64,000 bases of DNA from assembly GCF_016859285.1 (NCBI RefSeq), contig NC_053415.1, positions 21,789,001-21,853,000 on the forward strand. The letters are read 5' to 3'. The translations under genes were made by a program, and so were the position numbers. This document shows, piece by piece, positions 10,931 to 25,181 of the stretch. Below the pieces are notes generated by a model. It saw only the letters and a program-made list of their open reading frames with translations. It was not told the DNA's origin and ran no database searches. The stretch is from Xiphias gladius. Its lineage: Eukaryota; Chordata; Actinopteri; Istiophoriformes; Xiphiidae. Positions within the stretch are counted from its first letter, which is position 1. Each line of letters begins with the position of its first letter.

Positions 10931-13900
10931 TGTTGCTCTCTCCCTCCACAACAGGGGGTCAGTGGAAGTGACAGGGAGAGGGGGACGATTAGGACACGTG
11001 AGCCTGCGGAAGACGCCCCTGGGGCAAAGGAGAGCGAGGCTGGAGGGGATGTTGGACACGATGGTGTTAGTGTTGTGTATCCCACAACGCAAACAATGAT
11101 AATAATACAATTATGGCCCCTTTTTTGATTGTCGTTAAAACTTTGGCCAAAACAGAGTTTCTGCATGAAGTAAATAAAATATGACTCTATTCTTATAATA
11201 CCCAGCATAGGGTCGGGGTTAATTCTTGACTTTGGAAACAACAGTTGACCAAACAACCTCACATGGAGGCTGGTATAATAATATTCATGCTAAATCCAGC
11301 ATGTCACAAACTTCAACTTCTTCGTGTCTGTTGATGAACGCCGGCCCCTAAAACCAGCTTACAGACTCATTACTGCCAATGGGTGTGGAGCAATGCCACC
11401 TCAGAGCGGTACTACGAGAAGTGTGTATCCAGTGCGGGGTGAGTGTGAGTGTGAGTGTTGGCATATCTCAGACACACTTGCCTACCACCTGACGCATGAA
11501 CGTGCATTTAAGTGCTCAAGGCTGCAAGTGTGGGTATTGAGGGCATTGGGACAGAAGGGGGAAAAAAGCAGAGCGTGAGCTCACAAAGAAGTTTAGACTG
11601 ACAAAAGCACCGTTTCGACCCTACCGGGCCTGAATCGGGCGTATGGTCAACATGACCAAGAGCAAAGGATATGTAGTCTAAAATAGTTTAGATAAGTTGT
11701 TTATAGGTTTTCCTGTCCAGAGCGCAAACTTCCATGAAGTTATGGGGCCTAAAAAGAGACATAAAAAGGAAGTGATGCAGCTGAGGACGAGATACACTGT
11801 CTATTAGAATGAGTCGAGCTCCAAAAATCGCAGGGTCCTACATTTCCCATAATGCAACTCAGTAGCACCTTTCACCATCCATCACCAAACTGCTGAAAGC
11901 TCCCTCCAGGGCCAACTTTTATTCAACTGTTTTCACATGCTGAGTAGTTCTCGTAATGACGAGTAAACTGAGCCTCATGTTTTAAATTGACGGATTACCC
12001 CTTTAATGGAGCAGCATGCGCTGTTTTTAACAAATGTACAATAATAATCAATCAATAATAAAAGTCTCGGGATTCAGCTTGGGACAAATTCACCGTCACT
12101 CACCAACGTACCCTCAAACTCTTCTCTTCATTTCTGTTTTAATCGTTCTCCCGCCACCTATGCTTTACTTTTAGTTCCCACAGTTCCATTTTCAGTTTCC
12201 CACCAATAGTCAGGAAGCCTCATAGCCAAACCCGCTAATTCCATTGTCCAGCTCGTACACAACACTTCTTACCAGCACCCCTCGGACTGACATGCCCATA
12301 CAGACACACACACACACACACTCAAAAAACACATACACACACACACATATATGCACAAAACTTGTCACTCCCCTGTCAACCTAATTTGCTTCTAACGTGG
12401 AGAACGGACACGCCTTCCTCTAATGAGAGCAAATCTCTCCTTTTCTCCCTCTGTCTCTCAGTTTCCCTTCCCTTCCTTCATTCTCTCATCTCCTCACCCC
12501 CCCCACACACACACACCCCACACCCCCCACACCCCCACGTCCCTCCAACCTTTGCTTCCTGCCTTTTGATATTGTAGCCATCTCACTCATGCCACCAATT
12601 AGCGACATAATAGACCAGCAGGCTGCTGCGTACTGACTGCTTGGACCTCAATGATCAACTGCCGCTGAAGGGACACAGGGCAGATGTAAAGACAAGAGAG
12701 AGGTGTTATGAAATTGCAGGGCGGACGGGAACAGAGGAAAAGGCAGGGTGTGGTCAAATAGTCCCATAGTGTCCTTTCTCTGTTCCTAACCGAGCTTTTT
12801 TTTGAAGTCAGTGGAAAACAATTCAAAGTCAGGGAAAAATCTGAAGGAGAATTCAGGAGTTAAGTGTGGAAGAAAAACAGCTATGCAATGGCCAGACCCT
12901 ATCGCAGAAGAAACTATGTTGAACCTCTATAACACTATTTGCTTTCGGCATGAGTGTGTCTCACTGCCAAAGTTTGTACAATAGTTACGGTGCAACGTTA
13001 TCATTCATTTGGGGTCGTGTTTCTGTCCAACTCTCACTCTCTTTTAGCGCTGTTTTTGGTCTCTACCAACTCCTGAGCCAAGTGGGTTTATAGAACTATC
13101 ACCTTTCCTCTTGTTTATTTCTCTTTATAATAACTAGGTGGCTCTATTTTCCATATAATTAGAAAAAAATACATGTTCCTCTGCCAGTCCAGGCATCCGA
13201 GTGGTCTTTTCCTGTTTATCAATTGAACTAAACTGAGTGGAATTCAAACTGGTTTTAAGAGCTTTTTATTTGAATTTCTGAAGTTTCATGGCTTATATCA
13301 CGTCTGTCTTACTAGTTCAGATAGTGGTCAGTTTAATTGTGTCTTATCATGCATTTTGCTTACCCTATTGGCAGATTTTTTCTTTTTTTTTTTTTTTTTG
13401 TTTGATATTAGCCAATTTCCTTGGATTTACACAATATTTATATGCTGGTTTGTAAAAGGGATTTTTTTTCCACATTGTGCAGGTACACCCAAATTGGACT
13501 GAGTAAAGAGGATGAAAGGAGCAGTTATGATTGGCCATGACTGTCACAGTCACAGGGATACACCTTCTATTAATGTAGGATGGTGTTTTGCTCGTATCCC
13601 ACCCCATATCCCGGCGCATCAGATGCCTCTACCAACGAATATACCTAAAGTACACCCTCAGGTGCGCCTGGTATGGCATACTCGCCTGCACTTTTTGCTG
13701 TGCGCCTTGAATCACGAGAGTCCAGGCCCCCAGCGTCATGGTCAAGTGTGTCCGGTCTAGTTTTGTGGCTGTGGTCAATTTGGCCCCCGTATGCTTGCAG
13801 TTTGGTTCACGTCATCTCTGAGCTGAGGAGGTCTGTGTTATGTAGGTTAATACCCAATGCAGGGAATCTGCTTATTCAGACAAAACACACCTCTGACAGT

Positions 13901-14210
13901 TTGTCTGGCTGCAGGCCTGTCTCTGTCTGCCTGTCAATCACTGTCTGTCACAAGGACTATTGTCATTGTGTTTGATAAACTGGTGATCAGTGAAATCTCC
14001 AGTCTTTTGCATGAGTTTGGTGTTTCTTAGAATTACCATTTTTTTCATATGCTGTCGACTTAAATTTTATATATTTTTTTCTCATAAAAACTGTGCCTAC
14101 CACTATTTATAATAGTGAGTATAAAATATTTCATGAACTGCCCAAAGGTTTGGATTAAAATGATTTTATATTTTACTCTCACGCACACATACAGTAGTCT
14201 CTGTCTCCAA
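10931..14210. other. gene-free stretch
   Basis: No supported gene. Short CA runs lie at 12303-12355 and a C/A-rich low-complexity patch at 12496-12540. Long T-runs lie near 13380 and 13460. Frames at 11324-11578 and 13512-13760 have no recognisable product. Confidence 0.45.
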
Positions 14211-14214
14211 CGGT

Positions 14215-14330
14215 AGCTAGTGTGTCATTAAAGGAGGCCATTGTTACTGATTAATTAATGAGAATTTTTTTTTTTTTTGTTCATGCTAAACTGGGATTAG
14301 CATATTCATAAGGGCAGACATCTTTCAGAC
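14215..14330. other. candidate conserved noncoding block
   Basis: TCATTAAAGGAGGCCATTG, then GATTAATTAATGAG, a T-run, and ATTAGCATATTCATAAGGGC. The density of homeodomain- and POU-like words is suggestive only. Confidence 0.18.
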
Positions 14331-15714
14331 AGCTTTGAGTGAATCTGGCGGGTCTGTTTTCTCACTGTGTTCTTGTTTGTGCCCATACATAACCCCGTTT
14401 GTTGACCGGAGTCCTACCCCATTAACTCCCATGATCCTCCATGTCACAGACGCGGGGATCGAAACGCAAGACAGAGAGAGGGAGAGAGGGAAGCAAGACA
14501 CATACGGCCCCATTTTCACACTTGAGAGAGCACGCCCCCCGGATTACAGACTAAATTGGTCAGGGTTACAAACTGATTAACATGTTGTGTTACATCTTTA
14601 TTCTCACACATAATAAACAATGAGCGACTATTAAAATATGTTGCACCCACTGCCCCCCACCTCCGTCCCGACACAACTAATCAAATTAGAATGAATACTG
14701 AATAAAAACTGTAATTACATACTGTGGGTCCTGTAAGGAGTGCAGCAACAAGTTTAATGTTTTCACTTACCTAAAAAGAGGCATATTTAGATTGATGTGG
14801 GTCTTCAAGTTCACTTTGTGAAGTAAACCCCAGAATATTTGTGTCTAATCTTACTACTACTTACTTTAAGCTTTATGAAACGACTCCTTATCACATGTTT
14901 CATTTGTCATTATTCTTGATAATGTATCAATAGTAACAATCAATAAATGACAATATTAACATTAGATATTAATTATGATTATTACTTGATCGACCTATCA
15001 GCAGTTTTAGATGGTTTTAATACAAGGCAAATACTATGATGACCTTGCGAATTTATAGGAATGGACCTGCACAGAAAAAAAATCACTGCTGCCTTGAAGT
15101 TCAGTAATGTCTGTTGTGTGCATCCAGTATGCTTCTTACTAGTTTACTTCCAAATTGTCGCCTCCTTTGAGGGGAAATACGTAATAACGTAATAAATGAA
15201 TCCGAACCTCTCCTTTAACTTTTATCTATCACAAAGAAAGACTGAAAAAGTGCTACCGCTTAATGAAATGAATTAGCATGCACTTTAAACAGTGGGTAAA
15301 ATCAACCTCTGTTTCAGTTGGCAAGATTGGATTTAAAGGATCAGTGTGACGACGTATCTTGATTTGTCGACATACATTAGAGTCATCAAGCTCAAGCTCA
15401 ACGTCAACCAGTAGGACGGACCCAAAAGTACTGTAGCCCCGCAATGAAAAAAGACAGGACAAAGACTTCTTTAAACTAATTGCTTTAGTTGGATTCAAAG
15501 CAGATTTGTGAAAGAAAAAAAAAAACGTACATTTTTCTTTTAACATGCTCCCCTGAGGCATTGAGAATATGTAATAATATACAGTACTTTGCGTCTTTGT
15601 GTACTTTGGCTGTTTTTTTTTTTTAATAATTAGAGCATTAGTATGTTGTTGTCCAGTTAATGATGCAGAGAACGTGGCCACTGGCAGCCTGATGGGACAG
15701 TTAAAGGCCAAGTT
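14331..15714. other. gene-free stretch
   Basis: Nothing identifiable. It is AT-rich with T- and A-runs (15520, 15617). The 152-codon minus-strand frame at 15253-15711 is low-complexity Lys/Phe-rich and looks like chance. Confidence 0.45.
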
Positions 15715-15941
15715 TGAGTGACTTATTTTTTCTCTGTCCCATCTCCTCCCCGTCGCTCGTCCCTTCTGATCATTGAGCCTGGCATCTCTGCCTTATTAGT
15801 AACGTCCATCTAACTTTCTCTGACCTGTTATTTCAATACACACTTTTCTGCTTATATGCACTCATGTCAGGGTGCGCTCAGACACATTCATACTTGTGTA
15901 CACGGGGGACTCGCACAGGGAAACACACACACACACACACA

Positions 15942-15975
<34 letters not shown>

Positions 15976-16210
15976 TACACACGCAGACTGACACACTCCC
16001 CTACTCACCAGCAATTTGTTGCCTGTGACATCACATTGTGTGTTAAAGCCGTACTGGCACCAGGCTGCAGCTTCGTTAACTTTCCTCTTTAATGAGCAGT
16101 TTAATTGAGCTGTCTAGCAGGCCACCTGTCGGCCCGCACCCTCATTACCATACTAATGGACTGGGATTGTTGCTGCTCTGACAGCTCGGGCTTCACTGCC
16201 CTAACAGACG
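15715..16210. other. candidate conserved noncoding block with (CA)n
   Basis: Contains a CA microsatellite at 15922-15972. The part at 16080-16200 is unique and dense in AT-hook or homeobox-like words (TTTAATGAGCAGTTTAATTG, CTCATTACCATACTAATGG). It resembles vertebrate conserved noncoding DNA in texture. No coding signal. Confidence 0.22.
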
Positions 16211-18826
16211 CTGAGGAGAGGGAGAGGAGAGAGAGGGAGAGAGGGTGAGGCCAAGTAGGAAAAAGGGGACCGAAGGCCACACTGGAAGAGAGGGATTTCC
16301 AGAGAATAGGAGAGGAGAAAGAGTAAAGGGTAAAAAGAGGAGAACAGACTGTGGTTTTGATCATTCTAAAGGATAAAGCCGGCAATATTCTATTTTATTT
16401 TCCTTACTTTAAACAAGTGCCGTAAAAATTCCAAAATCAACGATTAACTGATTCTACAAATCAGTATTGTGTGTTTGTCCAAAGCCTGGTATGTGTTATT
16501 CCGATATGCCACTGAGCTCCGTGGTTGGTAATCCAAAAATGATTAGAAACCCATCAGTGAGCCACACTGTTAAACTGGGTGACATATTCCTTCATAACCC
16601 TGAACACGCCAACTGTAGTTTATTAGTCCCACATACACTGACCTGACCCGCAGTCAATACTAACTAAGGCACCACATCTGTACCAACCCATGGTTCAAAG
16701 TAGTCCCCAACAGACACAAAGAAACTGGACGGGTACAGTACAGGTATACCATTACTATATCTGTAAACTGCTTCTGAAGATTTGCATATCCGGTCGGAGC
16801 CAGATAGGGGTAGGAGAAGTCAGAAAATAACGTGAGACAAGGAGCAGGGACACAGCAGCTTTAGAGACACAATAAATGTAAATAAACACAGTGAGAACGC
16901 CGTGAACTCTCTCTATATTAAACCGGACCGCAGTCTTTCACTAACATTAACCGAGTGCTGTGAGTGCCTACACGTAACCAAAAAAAGTTGAATTATGCTG
17001 TACTCACTACAAGTGGAAAACAAGTATGTGTGAACATTTTACTGATTCGTTCAGTATCAACATATTTGTGACTTTAAAATTAACAACATGTCCTTATCAT
17101 GTTGACAGAAAATGTAATCCGGTCTCAATCACGTTTCGCACAAATTGCACTTGCTGGTGCAAATTAGTTGTTTATAAACATAATTTCTAAGGCTACAGCT
17201 GTTATTTCAGTTTGTCAAAAGGCTGAGTGCGCATTACTTGAAAAATTCACAAATTCCACCACGCAGACTGATGAGAATCCCGACACTCGTTAATTCACTA
17301 CTCCAACAGCCCTTTGTGTTCGGCCTGGGATCTAAATAGGGATGACTCCTCACTGAGGATTACCTGCAAAAAAATACTCTTCACCACAAAAGTCCTAACT
17401 TAATCAATACTGAGTAAAGAGAGTGAAACCCAGAGGACAAAACTTCTTTTCTGTGTGGGATGTGTGTTGCTCAGTGTGTTGATGTGCGCTAATGTGACAG
17501 GGGAAAGCTGGCGTGAGGTGATCTCAGCACAATGAAGGAAAAGGCACCACACTGGGCCCGCTACTTTGCTCTTTTCCAGGCTCATGTGGTAGAGACAACA
17601 AGCTGAGTGAAAGTCAGCTCAAAACAGGAGCTGTGTCAGGTCTCCAGCGAAACGAAGGACTAATTCAAGTCAAGATGAGTTTTTCATGTGTCCTCGGGAA
17701 CCCTGCAGGGACGGCTGAGTAACATCCACAGTTTTGGGTCAGTCATGCTAATAAAGGAAGCATCAAATGTATATCTCTAATACTGGAAAGATAAGCTCAT
17801 GGTGTTATTGGTGTTGAGTTTACCAACCAGTGTCTGACATTTCATTTGTTCCTGAATCTAATTATCCAGCTTAATTTGTTTTGATTTAGGGACTCAGGGG
17901 ACCCACTTCCAGTCAGCGTGACGGCATAAAAAAGATGAAGGCGACAGAAAAGACGTAGAAACTGAATGAAAAAAGGAGGCCGAATAGGGTGATTACAAGT
18001 GAAAGGTGGCTGTGGGGATGATGGACAGACTGAGAAGGAGAGAGGTGGGGGTATGGTCGTGGTAGCGAAGCAATATGCATTCAAGGACCCAGTGAATAAA
18101 CCCCAACTCCACACAGCCACATGCTAATGACGGCCACTATTTAATGTGTCAAATTCACAATTCCCTTCGTTCTTCCCTCTTTCTTTCTCTCTCCTCCGTA
18201 AGGCTAATTGCTCCGTCCCCTCCTTTTTGACAGAGAGGCTGCGGGTGTGAATTGAAGCCCATATTGTATCGTGCACGCCCAAACCCGCGACTCCCGAAAA
18301 GCTGGAGCACACGCACGTGGAAACCCGCACAGGCGCTAAACAATCACGAGACCACCTTCGACATGTCTCTGGCCACGTCCACATTAATGGGCATAAACTT
18401 GAAAATAATTGTCAAAATGTGGTTCTGTCCACATCTGGCATTTTCAGGTCACTTTCCAGGAGCTTACCGGCCACATTCAAATGCCAAAAACTACAAGAAA
18501 ATAATTATATCTCCTCCTGTTTGGATTAACATACAACAAACGTTGTGCAAAGAAGTGGGGTTTATTCTATAGATTGTTTTGATTTGCATGAATCAAAATG
18601 AGATGCTAATGAGATACTGGTCTCAGCACGTTAAACCTCTGTATTGTTCACACAATACGGCTGCTCCCATCGATATATTTATTCCGTTTTTATTGTCAGA
18701 CAACTGCATAAGTATGAAGTAGTGGACTGATTGGGGCTCAGAAATGCATGTTGGCCCCAAGTAATTCCTCGGCTGCTGTGTTGAGACCGTCCATAAAGTC
18801 GCTATTTTAATTAATTAATCGCATAA
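16211..18826. other. gene-free stretch
   Basis: A purine-rich patch (16210-16370, GAGAGGG type) is followed by ordinary AT-rich DNA. A moderately complex segment at 17400-17650 could be conserved noncoding DNA. No exon or RNA gene seen. Confidence 0.4.
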
Positions 18827-19807
18827 AGCCCTTTTCCACCGCAGGAACTTAAAAACATGCAGACAGCGTCGCAGGTTCGGCTTTTGTTTCCACCGCTATT
18901 TTTCTGTTGAATCGTTAATGACCGTAATGAGCGCGATGGATGCTTCTCCCCACTTCCCACAGTGAATCCAGCGATATGTTTTTGCATCAGTTTCATCACT
19001 TAACATTATTAGACGGCAAAATTTGACACTCACAAGCACTGGATGACAGGACGTTAATTCCTGTTTGCTCAAATAATGTTTGTAAAAATGTGTTGCTGGA
19101 TATTCGTTTATTCACCCGTGCAGTTGGCATAAAAGGCGACTCAGGTGCTTATACGGACATGAGACCGACACGTTCAGTTGCCGCCAGATTAATGTAAAGG
19201 GGTGCACGTCTCAAAGGGGCTAAGGATGACTGCTACTGCTAACAAACAAAGAGACCACCATTTTATTACTCCCTCTGTATGGAGCAGGAAAAGAGAACTC
19301 TTGCTTGACAAGCCTGGATGCCCAGGCCCTCATTAGTGTTTGGGGAGAAGAAGCCATTCGGAGGGAGCTGGAACCGAAAGTTGGAAATGCTGGACCAGAA
19401 GATTTTTCTCAACGTCAGGCGGGAGTTGGGATAACAAATGCAGCCAATCAGTGCCAGGAAACTACTACAAAAGATTTAACAATTAGAGAAAAATAATTCA
19501 ATGATTCAATGGTGATGCTCACCGCGCCATTTTGGGTCATCGGTATTTGCTGGCCTTTTGCTGGCCTCGGCACGCACATAAATGTACGTATGTGTTTATG
19601 TAGGTACGTACCTAAACTTGTTTACCTCGCTCACTTACCAAACAGCGCATAAAAATGACACAGTTGTTCCTGCTGCTGCCTTTGTGATGCCATAGTTTGT
19701 CAAATACAGTGGAAAGCTAGCACCAAAGGCGTAATGAGAGCTTTAAATCTTCAGGTTATGGAAAGCGCAGGTTGCAGGATGTTAAGTCCCCGAGGTGGAA
19801 AAGGGCT
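18827..19807. mobile_element. decayed PIF/Harbinger-like element
   Basis: The left end AGCCCTTTTCCACCGCAGG and the right end, whose complement begins AGCCCTTTTCCACC, form terminal inverted repeats about 980 bp apart. TAA lies at both junctions, as expected for 3-bp PIF/Harbinger target duplications, allowing a one-base ambiguity. Inside, 19305-19496 on + reads as a degenerate Myb/SANT-like domain with an ALISVWGEE..RRELE stretch, typical of the second protein of these transposons. No DDE transposase remains, so it is a deletion derivative. Confidence 0.55.
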
Positions 19808-20291
19808 AATAGTCATAAGGCGCCATAATCGTGCCAGTAATGACACCTGTAATGTGTTTCTGTTACATCTGACATACAACATTAGCAAGAACAGGAGGGA
19901 TGAGGTGTAGAGCAAGCAGTTAAGAAGCTTTTAATGAATGAAACCAACTTGTGTTTTGACATTAACAGTCTTTCTTCATCAGAATAAAATATGAGTAATC
20001 ACACAGAAGGCTGTTTTTTGTTTTTACTGTTGGTGAATGGTCTGTGAAGGCTGACCGCGTCAAGGCGGCGTTTTAAAGAGACTCCCCAGTCCACACTTCA
20101 ACACTAAGTTTTGAAATGTATCCACATTAGTGTGGACATGGACTTGGGCCAAGGGTGGGCAGATGACAACAGCGCAGACTGTTTTACGTGTTATTGTCCT
20201 GCTGCTTCCCTTTTATCTCACATAGAAGACCCCCCACGACCAGTGAGGGAAGAGGCAGCAGCCCCTTGCTGAGTTTAACAAGGTGTCCAAA
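19808..20291. other. gene-free stretch
   Basis: Nothing recognisable between the Harbinger-like remnant and the GT array. Confidence 0.4.
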
Positions 20292-20430
<139 letters not shown>

Positions 20431-20639
20431 AGGGGTGAGTAGGATCAGAGGAAGGGTCACTGCTAGGGTATACTCAGGAAGAAGCCACACTTTCTCGGCT
20501 TCACATTAAGGCAGAACAGTTTGAGCTCCACCGACCACCTGCCTCCTGATCGGTGGGCACAACCAACCACACAAAACACAAGAGGCTTGAATGGGCTGCA
20601 ATTTGTGGGACGGAGCATTTGTAATGACCCTGTTAAAAA

Positions 20640-21120
20640 TTTGTAGGAACTTGTGTTAACGTGTGTTTGTGTGTGTGTGTGTGTTCCTGTACTTCCATCA
20701 TTCTGAGGACCAATTGGGGCTTTAAAAAGGAGAGTGAGGAAATTTTGGAGAAGGACGAGTTTTCTGGTGAGTGAAGACATCTGACAAGTTAGCACAATTT
20801 TTAGAAATAATAAGGACACAAAAGTGGGGAAATTTTTGTAAGTGAGAAGTTTTAATCAGGGATTTACATTTCGGAGAGCAAATTTGTGTGTGTGCACTCT
20901 TGTACATGTGAGGGATAAATTAATGTTCAGGTTGAGAGTAAGGACATTTTTAGATAGTGTGGACATTTTAGAAAGTGAGGACATTTTTAGAAAGTGAGGT
21001 CAGTTTCTGAAAGTGAGGACATTGTGCAAAAATGTGAAGAGCGATGAGATTGATGGAAAGTCAGTACTTTTTGTTTGGTTCTCACTTCTTCAAAGGGCTG
21101 TTTAAGATGTTCATTGAGGA
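20640..21120. repeat. GTGAGGACATTTT minisatellite-like repeat
   Basis: Repeated units of the form AAAGTGAGGACATTTTTAG recur at 20935-21025 with degenerate copies upstream. The block is followed by TTCTCACTTCTTCAAAGGGC, as in a repeat seen widely in teleosts. No coding role. Confidence 0.6.
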
Positions 21121-24100
21121 AGGAAAAAATGAAATTACGGGGCACTTTAACTTTATTAAAAGCAGCATTCTGGAGGAGTAGAAGGAGCAGAAGGCTGAAG
21201 ACCTCACTGCAGCTTCCTGGACTGTTCGGAGCGACCTGCTACAGAGTTCTGGATCAGTTAAACCCGGGCCAGCAACCTCCATGCTTGCTTCCGTTTTATC
21301 TACCACCTGAACTTGTGTTTCTGCCACAGCAAATGGTGTTAATGTCATAATGAGGCCTGAATGGTGGGTGGATGTGCAGGGAGGAAATGTTTTGGAATCC
21401 AGCCATGCAGTACACTGTGCCAACAATGTTTTCACTTCGTGTAGAAAGGCTGGGGACAAATGGTGGGATTGAATCACCGCAGCGTGTTTGCAGGTTAAAA
21501 TGGTTTCTGCCATTTCAAAAGAGGGAAGGGACCGAGTCTAATTCATTCCAATACTGTAACCAAGTATCTTATTTGCAGTTGTAATATTGCGAGTATTTTT
21601 TAAGTCAGTAATTCTACTTCAGTTTATACGTACTGAAAAATGATTTTTTTTTAAAATAAGAAACCCCTAATTCTACACCTCTCCTAAACCTCTCGTAAGT
21701 TTTTCCCTGCGGTTTTCTTTCCATGGGTGTTCTGAGTCAGGCCATAACCGAGGGAGAGACGGAAGGAGTTCGACGTGAAGTTAGATGCCAAAAAGCTTCT
21801 TGCTAAAGCAAAGCAGTCCATGGATTAGATTTGCGGTGTTCAAAGGAATGTGCCGGTCACAGAGACGGATGACCGAATAAAATACATGATGTTCCACTGT
21901 CGGGTTCAACAAATGACGTTCTCCTGGACACAGACTTACATGATGACCCTCGGGCAGCTGTCGGAGTTTGAACATTTTCCCAGCGACCACTGAATTGTAG
22001 AGGTACCAAGCAAAAACTCACACCAATAAAATTTAATAAACCGTACCCTAGTTTTTTTTTTTTTTTAATAGCATAGTAAACAAAAAAGTTTTTTTTTTTC
22101 CCTGTGGAGAAAAGTAAACTCTCTCGTCTGGACCACTTGTGAATTTCATTCATACCTATGAGAAAATGGTTGGATAATGTTCTTATTAATCACTTGAAGG
22201 TGCCACTTAAGAACCAGTCTGTTCGTAGTTGTCGTTCTTGCACGAGGCCCATGTAGGGCAGCACTGTGGTACCCTCTACTGACAAGCTGTCACTGGTGCA
22301 GGCAAGTGTGTGGTCCTCAGGATACGCGTCTGCTCCCCCTCTTGCGTGGGTGCATGTGAAACCGGCATGTACCTCATCTTCCCTGCATGCCTTTCCCTTT
22401 CTCCAGTGTGCTCTTGACTTGACGCTGCCTCCAGGGACTAATCCTCTGATCAGAATGCCAGGAGAGCCCAGAGGGGCCTGGCTGGACCGGTGGAGGAGAG
22501 GGGCACCGAGGTGATGCCTGGCTCCAGCGACTTTCTCAGATTGTCTAAGCCACTTGTACAGATGCAGTGTGGCCTCGGCTCATTGTTTACCAGGGGGTTG
22601 AGGTATAAGTGCCCCCCCCCCAGTCCATCTGCCCCCCATCAATCCTCCTGCCGTGACCCCCTCCTCCTGAGAGCATGGAAGAGAAACAATGGCTAAGGGT
22701 GACAAAACCATACATTTAGAAAAAGAAAAAAATTATTTAATTATGTTTTATGTCTACACAATGGACTGATCCTTCAAAAGACATAATGTAATTGTAAAGG
22801 GGGGAGGGGGATAACTTGATAAGACTTTCCCTGGTCCGACGTGTCAGGTTCAAGTTACTTACCAGACAAAGGCCGGGGTGAATAGAGTGACTTGAGAGAC
22901 CAGAGGATTGAGGGGAGTTGCTTGGCACACAAACAATTAGCACTCATCCCTGCATAGCTTGCTGTGGCCCCAAATCCCCACATTTGTCCAGACAAATTGA
23001 CTGGACCCCAGGTCTTGTTTGTCTAGCTCTGCCGGCCTGCTGGAGAGGGCTTGAGGGCAGTGGGGAATGCCCCCTTCAAAGAGCACGACTCATGGGAAAA
23101 GAACAAATAATGTGTTCTGGTCAGAAAATGGGCCTCCCAACACTTTTTTAAGACACACTGGTGAAATACAGTGTATGAATTCATTCTGTGCTTGATCGGG
23201 CATCTAACGACTGGTTACACTATGGCTCGGCTGGCAACATTTACATGAGCAACGTTTTACGTTCCGTTTTCAAACGCACCAAAACAGACGGAAAAAAAAA
23301 AAGCGATAAACATCAAAACAACTCTTAAAAACTGCTCCGTACGCAGTAATGCTGCAGCTGATGACATTACAACTGAGGGTTGCTGGTTGTCATAGTAACA
23401 ACACGCTCTCCGGCTTGGGAGTTTTTTCAGGGGCTCAGCAGAGCGAGCCACGGAGAGATATGGCTCGGTAAACAGCGCTCAATGAAATGCTGATGCATCT
23501 CAGCCTTCAACACAGTCTAAGGTGACTGGACTGAATCTGAGCCGACCGACACAACCAAAGCCAGACTCCTTGGCTGCTTGGCTATTTTGGCTGCTCGTGG
23601 AAGATGGGGTGTGCAGTCGCCGTGGTATTGCACCTTCCCATCATCATAAACGTGTGAAGCATCTGTGTGCATATATACGTGTTATGTTGGGGATTTGGTG
23701 GCTCGCAGATCCAATGACAGAACATTTCTTTTGAAGGGGTGCCATGGCCTAACAACATTTGAGAACCATTTGTCTAATGCAGGTTAGACAGTTTCACAAA
23801 AATAAAGACGGGCTTATTTTAATTCTTAAAACTGTAGCTACCCAACCCCCAAAATGAGCTCAATGCCACTTCGTCACACTCTTTCCTGAATTTTCAAAGT
23901 AAAATGCCCTTGTAACAGTCGAATTCTTCCAGAAGACAAACGTTTTAACCTGGTTCGATAAGTTCACTGTCACGGGTGAATTTAATTCATTTTATTCTGC
24001 TTAAGACAAAACATCTTTTGGTATTCAAACTACTTTGTTTTAATATATTATCTACTGTGATTAAGTAAATGGCAATTTGGTAACTTTTTAATTCATAGGA

Positions 24101-25181
24101 TTTTAATCACTCAGTGGTGACAAGCAAAAAAACCAAGGGAAATTAGTCAACTGGAAACTGTGGCACTGCACTTACTCTGTGATGATAAGAAAAAGCTAAT
24201 AACCAAGTACTTTATGTTCAATGCAAAGTTCTATTATTGGACCAACTGGTAACTACAATAGGAAATAAAATTAAAAAGGGCTTAATAGTGTCCATTCTAA
24301 AGATTCTATCATGTTCTGATTTCTTTTTATGCTGTAGATTGTTTATTTCCTTTTTGTCTCCTACTTAGAAATAATATACATGAGACGGGGTCAGACAGAT
24401 CTTAAGAGGATTAACATGACGCTGATGAACTGGAGCTTGGGGTCTTCTTTGCCTTTTCCGTGAAAAAGGGGGCAGGACTTAATACATCAGTAGGCTACGG
24501 TGAGATATTTGTTACTTTTCTTTGAGAAGAGGATGCAGAGGTACTGTGCAGTTGGAGTACAAAAATGTCAACGGGGGGGATGCATTTTTCCCACACCTTT
24601 CTTATGCATTTTTAAATACTTTAATACTCTAATATTTACTAGTATTACTTTAATACTCAAATATATTAAATACTTAGAACTAGTACATCAAAATTAAACA
24701 ACTCTTCACATAACACATTTTTGGCTATTTTGCCTTCATTAGAGTTGTTTAAGGTTTCAAGGTTGTTCCCAGTTTCGTTAAATCTATCATTTAGCCATGT
24801 GACTTCACAGAAGAAAATTTTAATTGCAATACATTTTTCCCCAAATATTCAATATTAGATTTTAACCAAAAATGCGTACTTTGCAAATAAAGAGCATATT
24901 ATGGAATCTGGATTTTATAAAACAGCTGATTAAACTTAACATGAAAATTTTGAGAGTTAATATTTGAGTTGTTCTACAGTCATGAGATATAATTCCAGCA
25001 TGTGCCTATAACCACTTGTCACTTTCGGTTAAGTGTCATCCCTTTAAAAACAGGTGCATTCGCTTTATGTTCTTCAATGGCTACATTCAAATGTTACCTT
25101 TCATTGCTTATATTAAACTGCCATCTAGTGCTCACTTACTCTGTATGTATCTGGTGAGCCTTAGATCCTCTGGCAGGCCCC
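21121..25181. other. gene-free stretch
   Basis: No supported gene. Unique, moderately GC-rich blocks at 22330-22600 and 22920-23060 are candidate conserved noncoding DNA. The first is followed by a C-run at 22612. From about 23750 to 25000 the DNA is AT-rich and featureless, with ACTTTAATACT-type internal repetition near 24610-24670. Confidence 0.4.

Noticed and set aside
15253-15711. 152-codon minus-strand frame with Lys and Phe runs
   Set aside because: The runs come from poly-T and poly-A. No splice or domain support.
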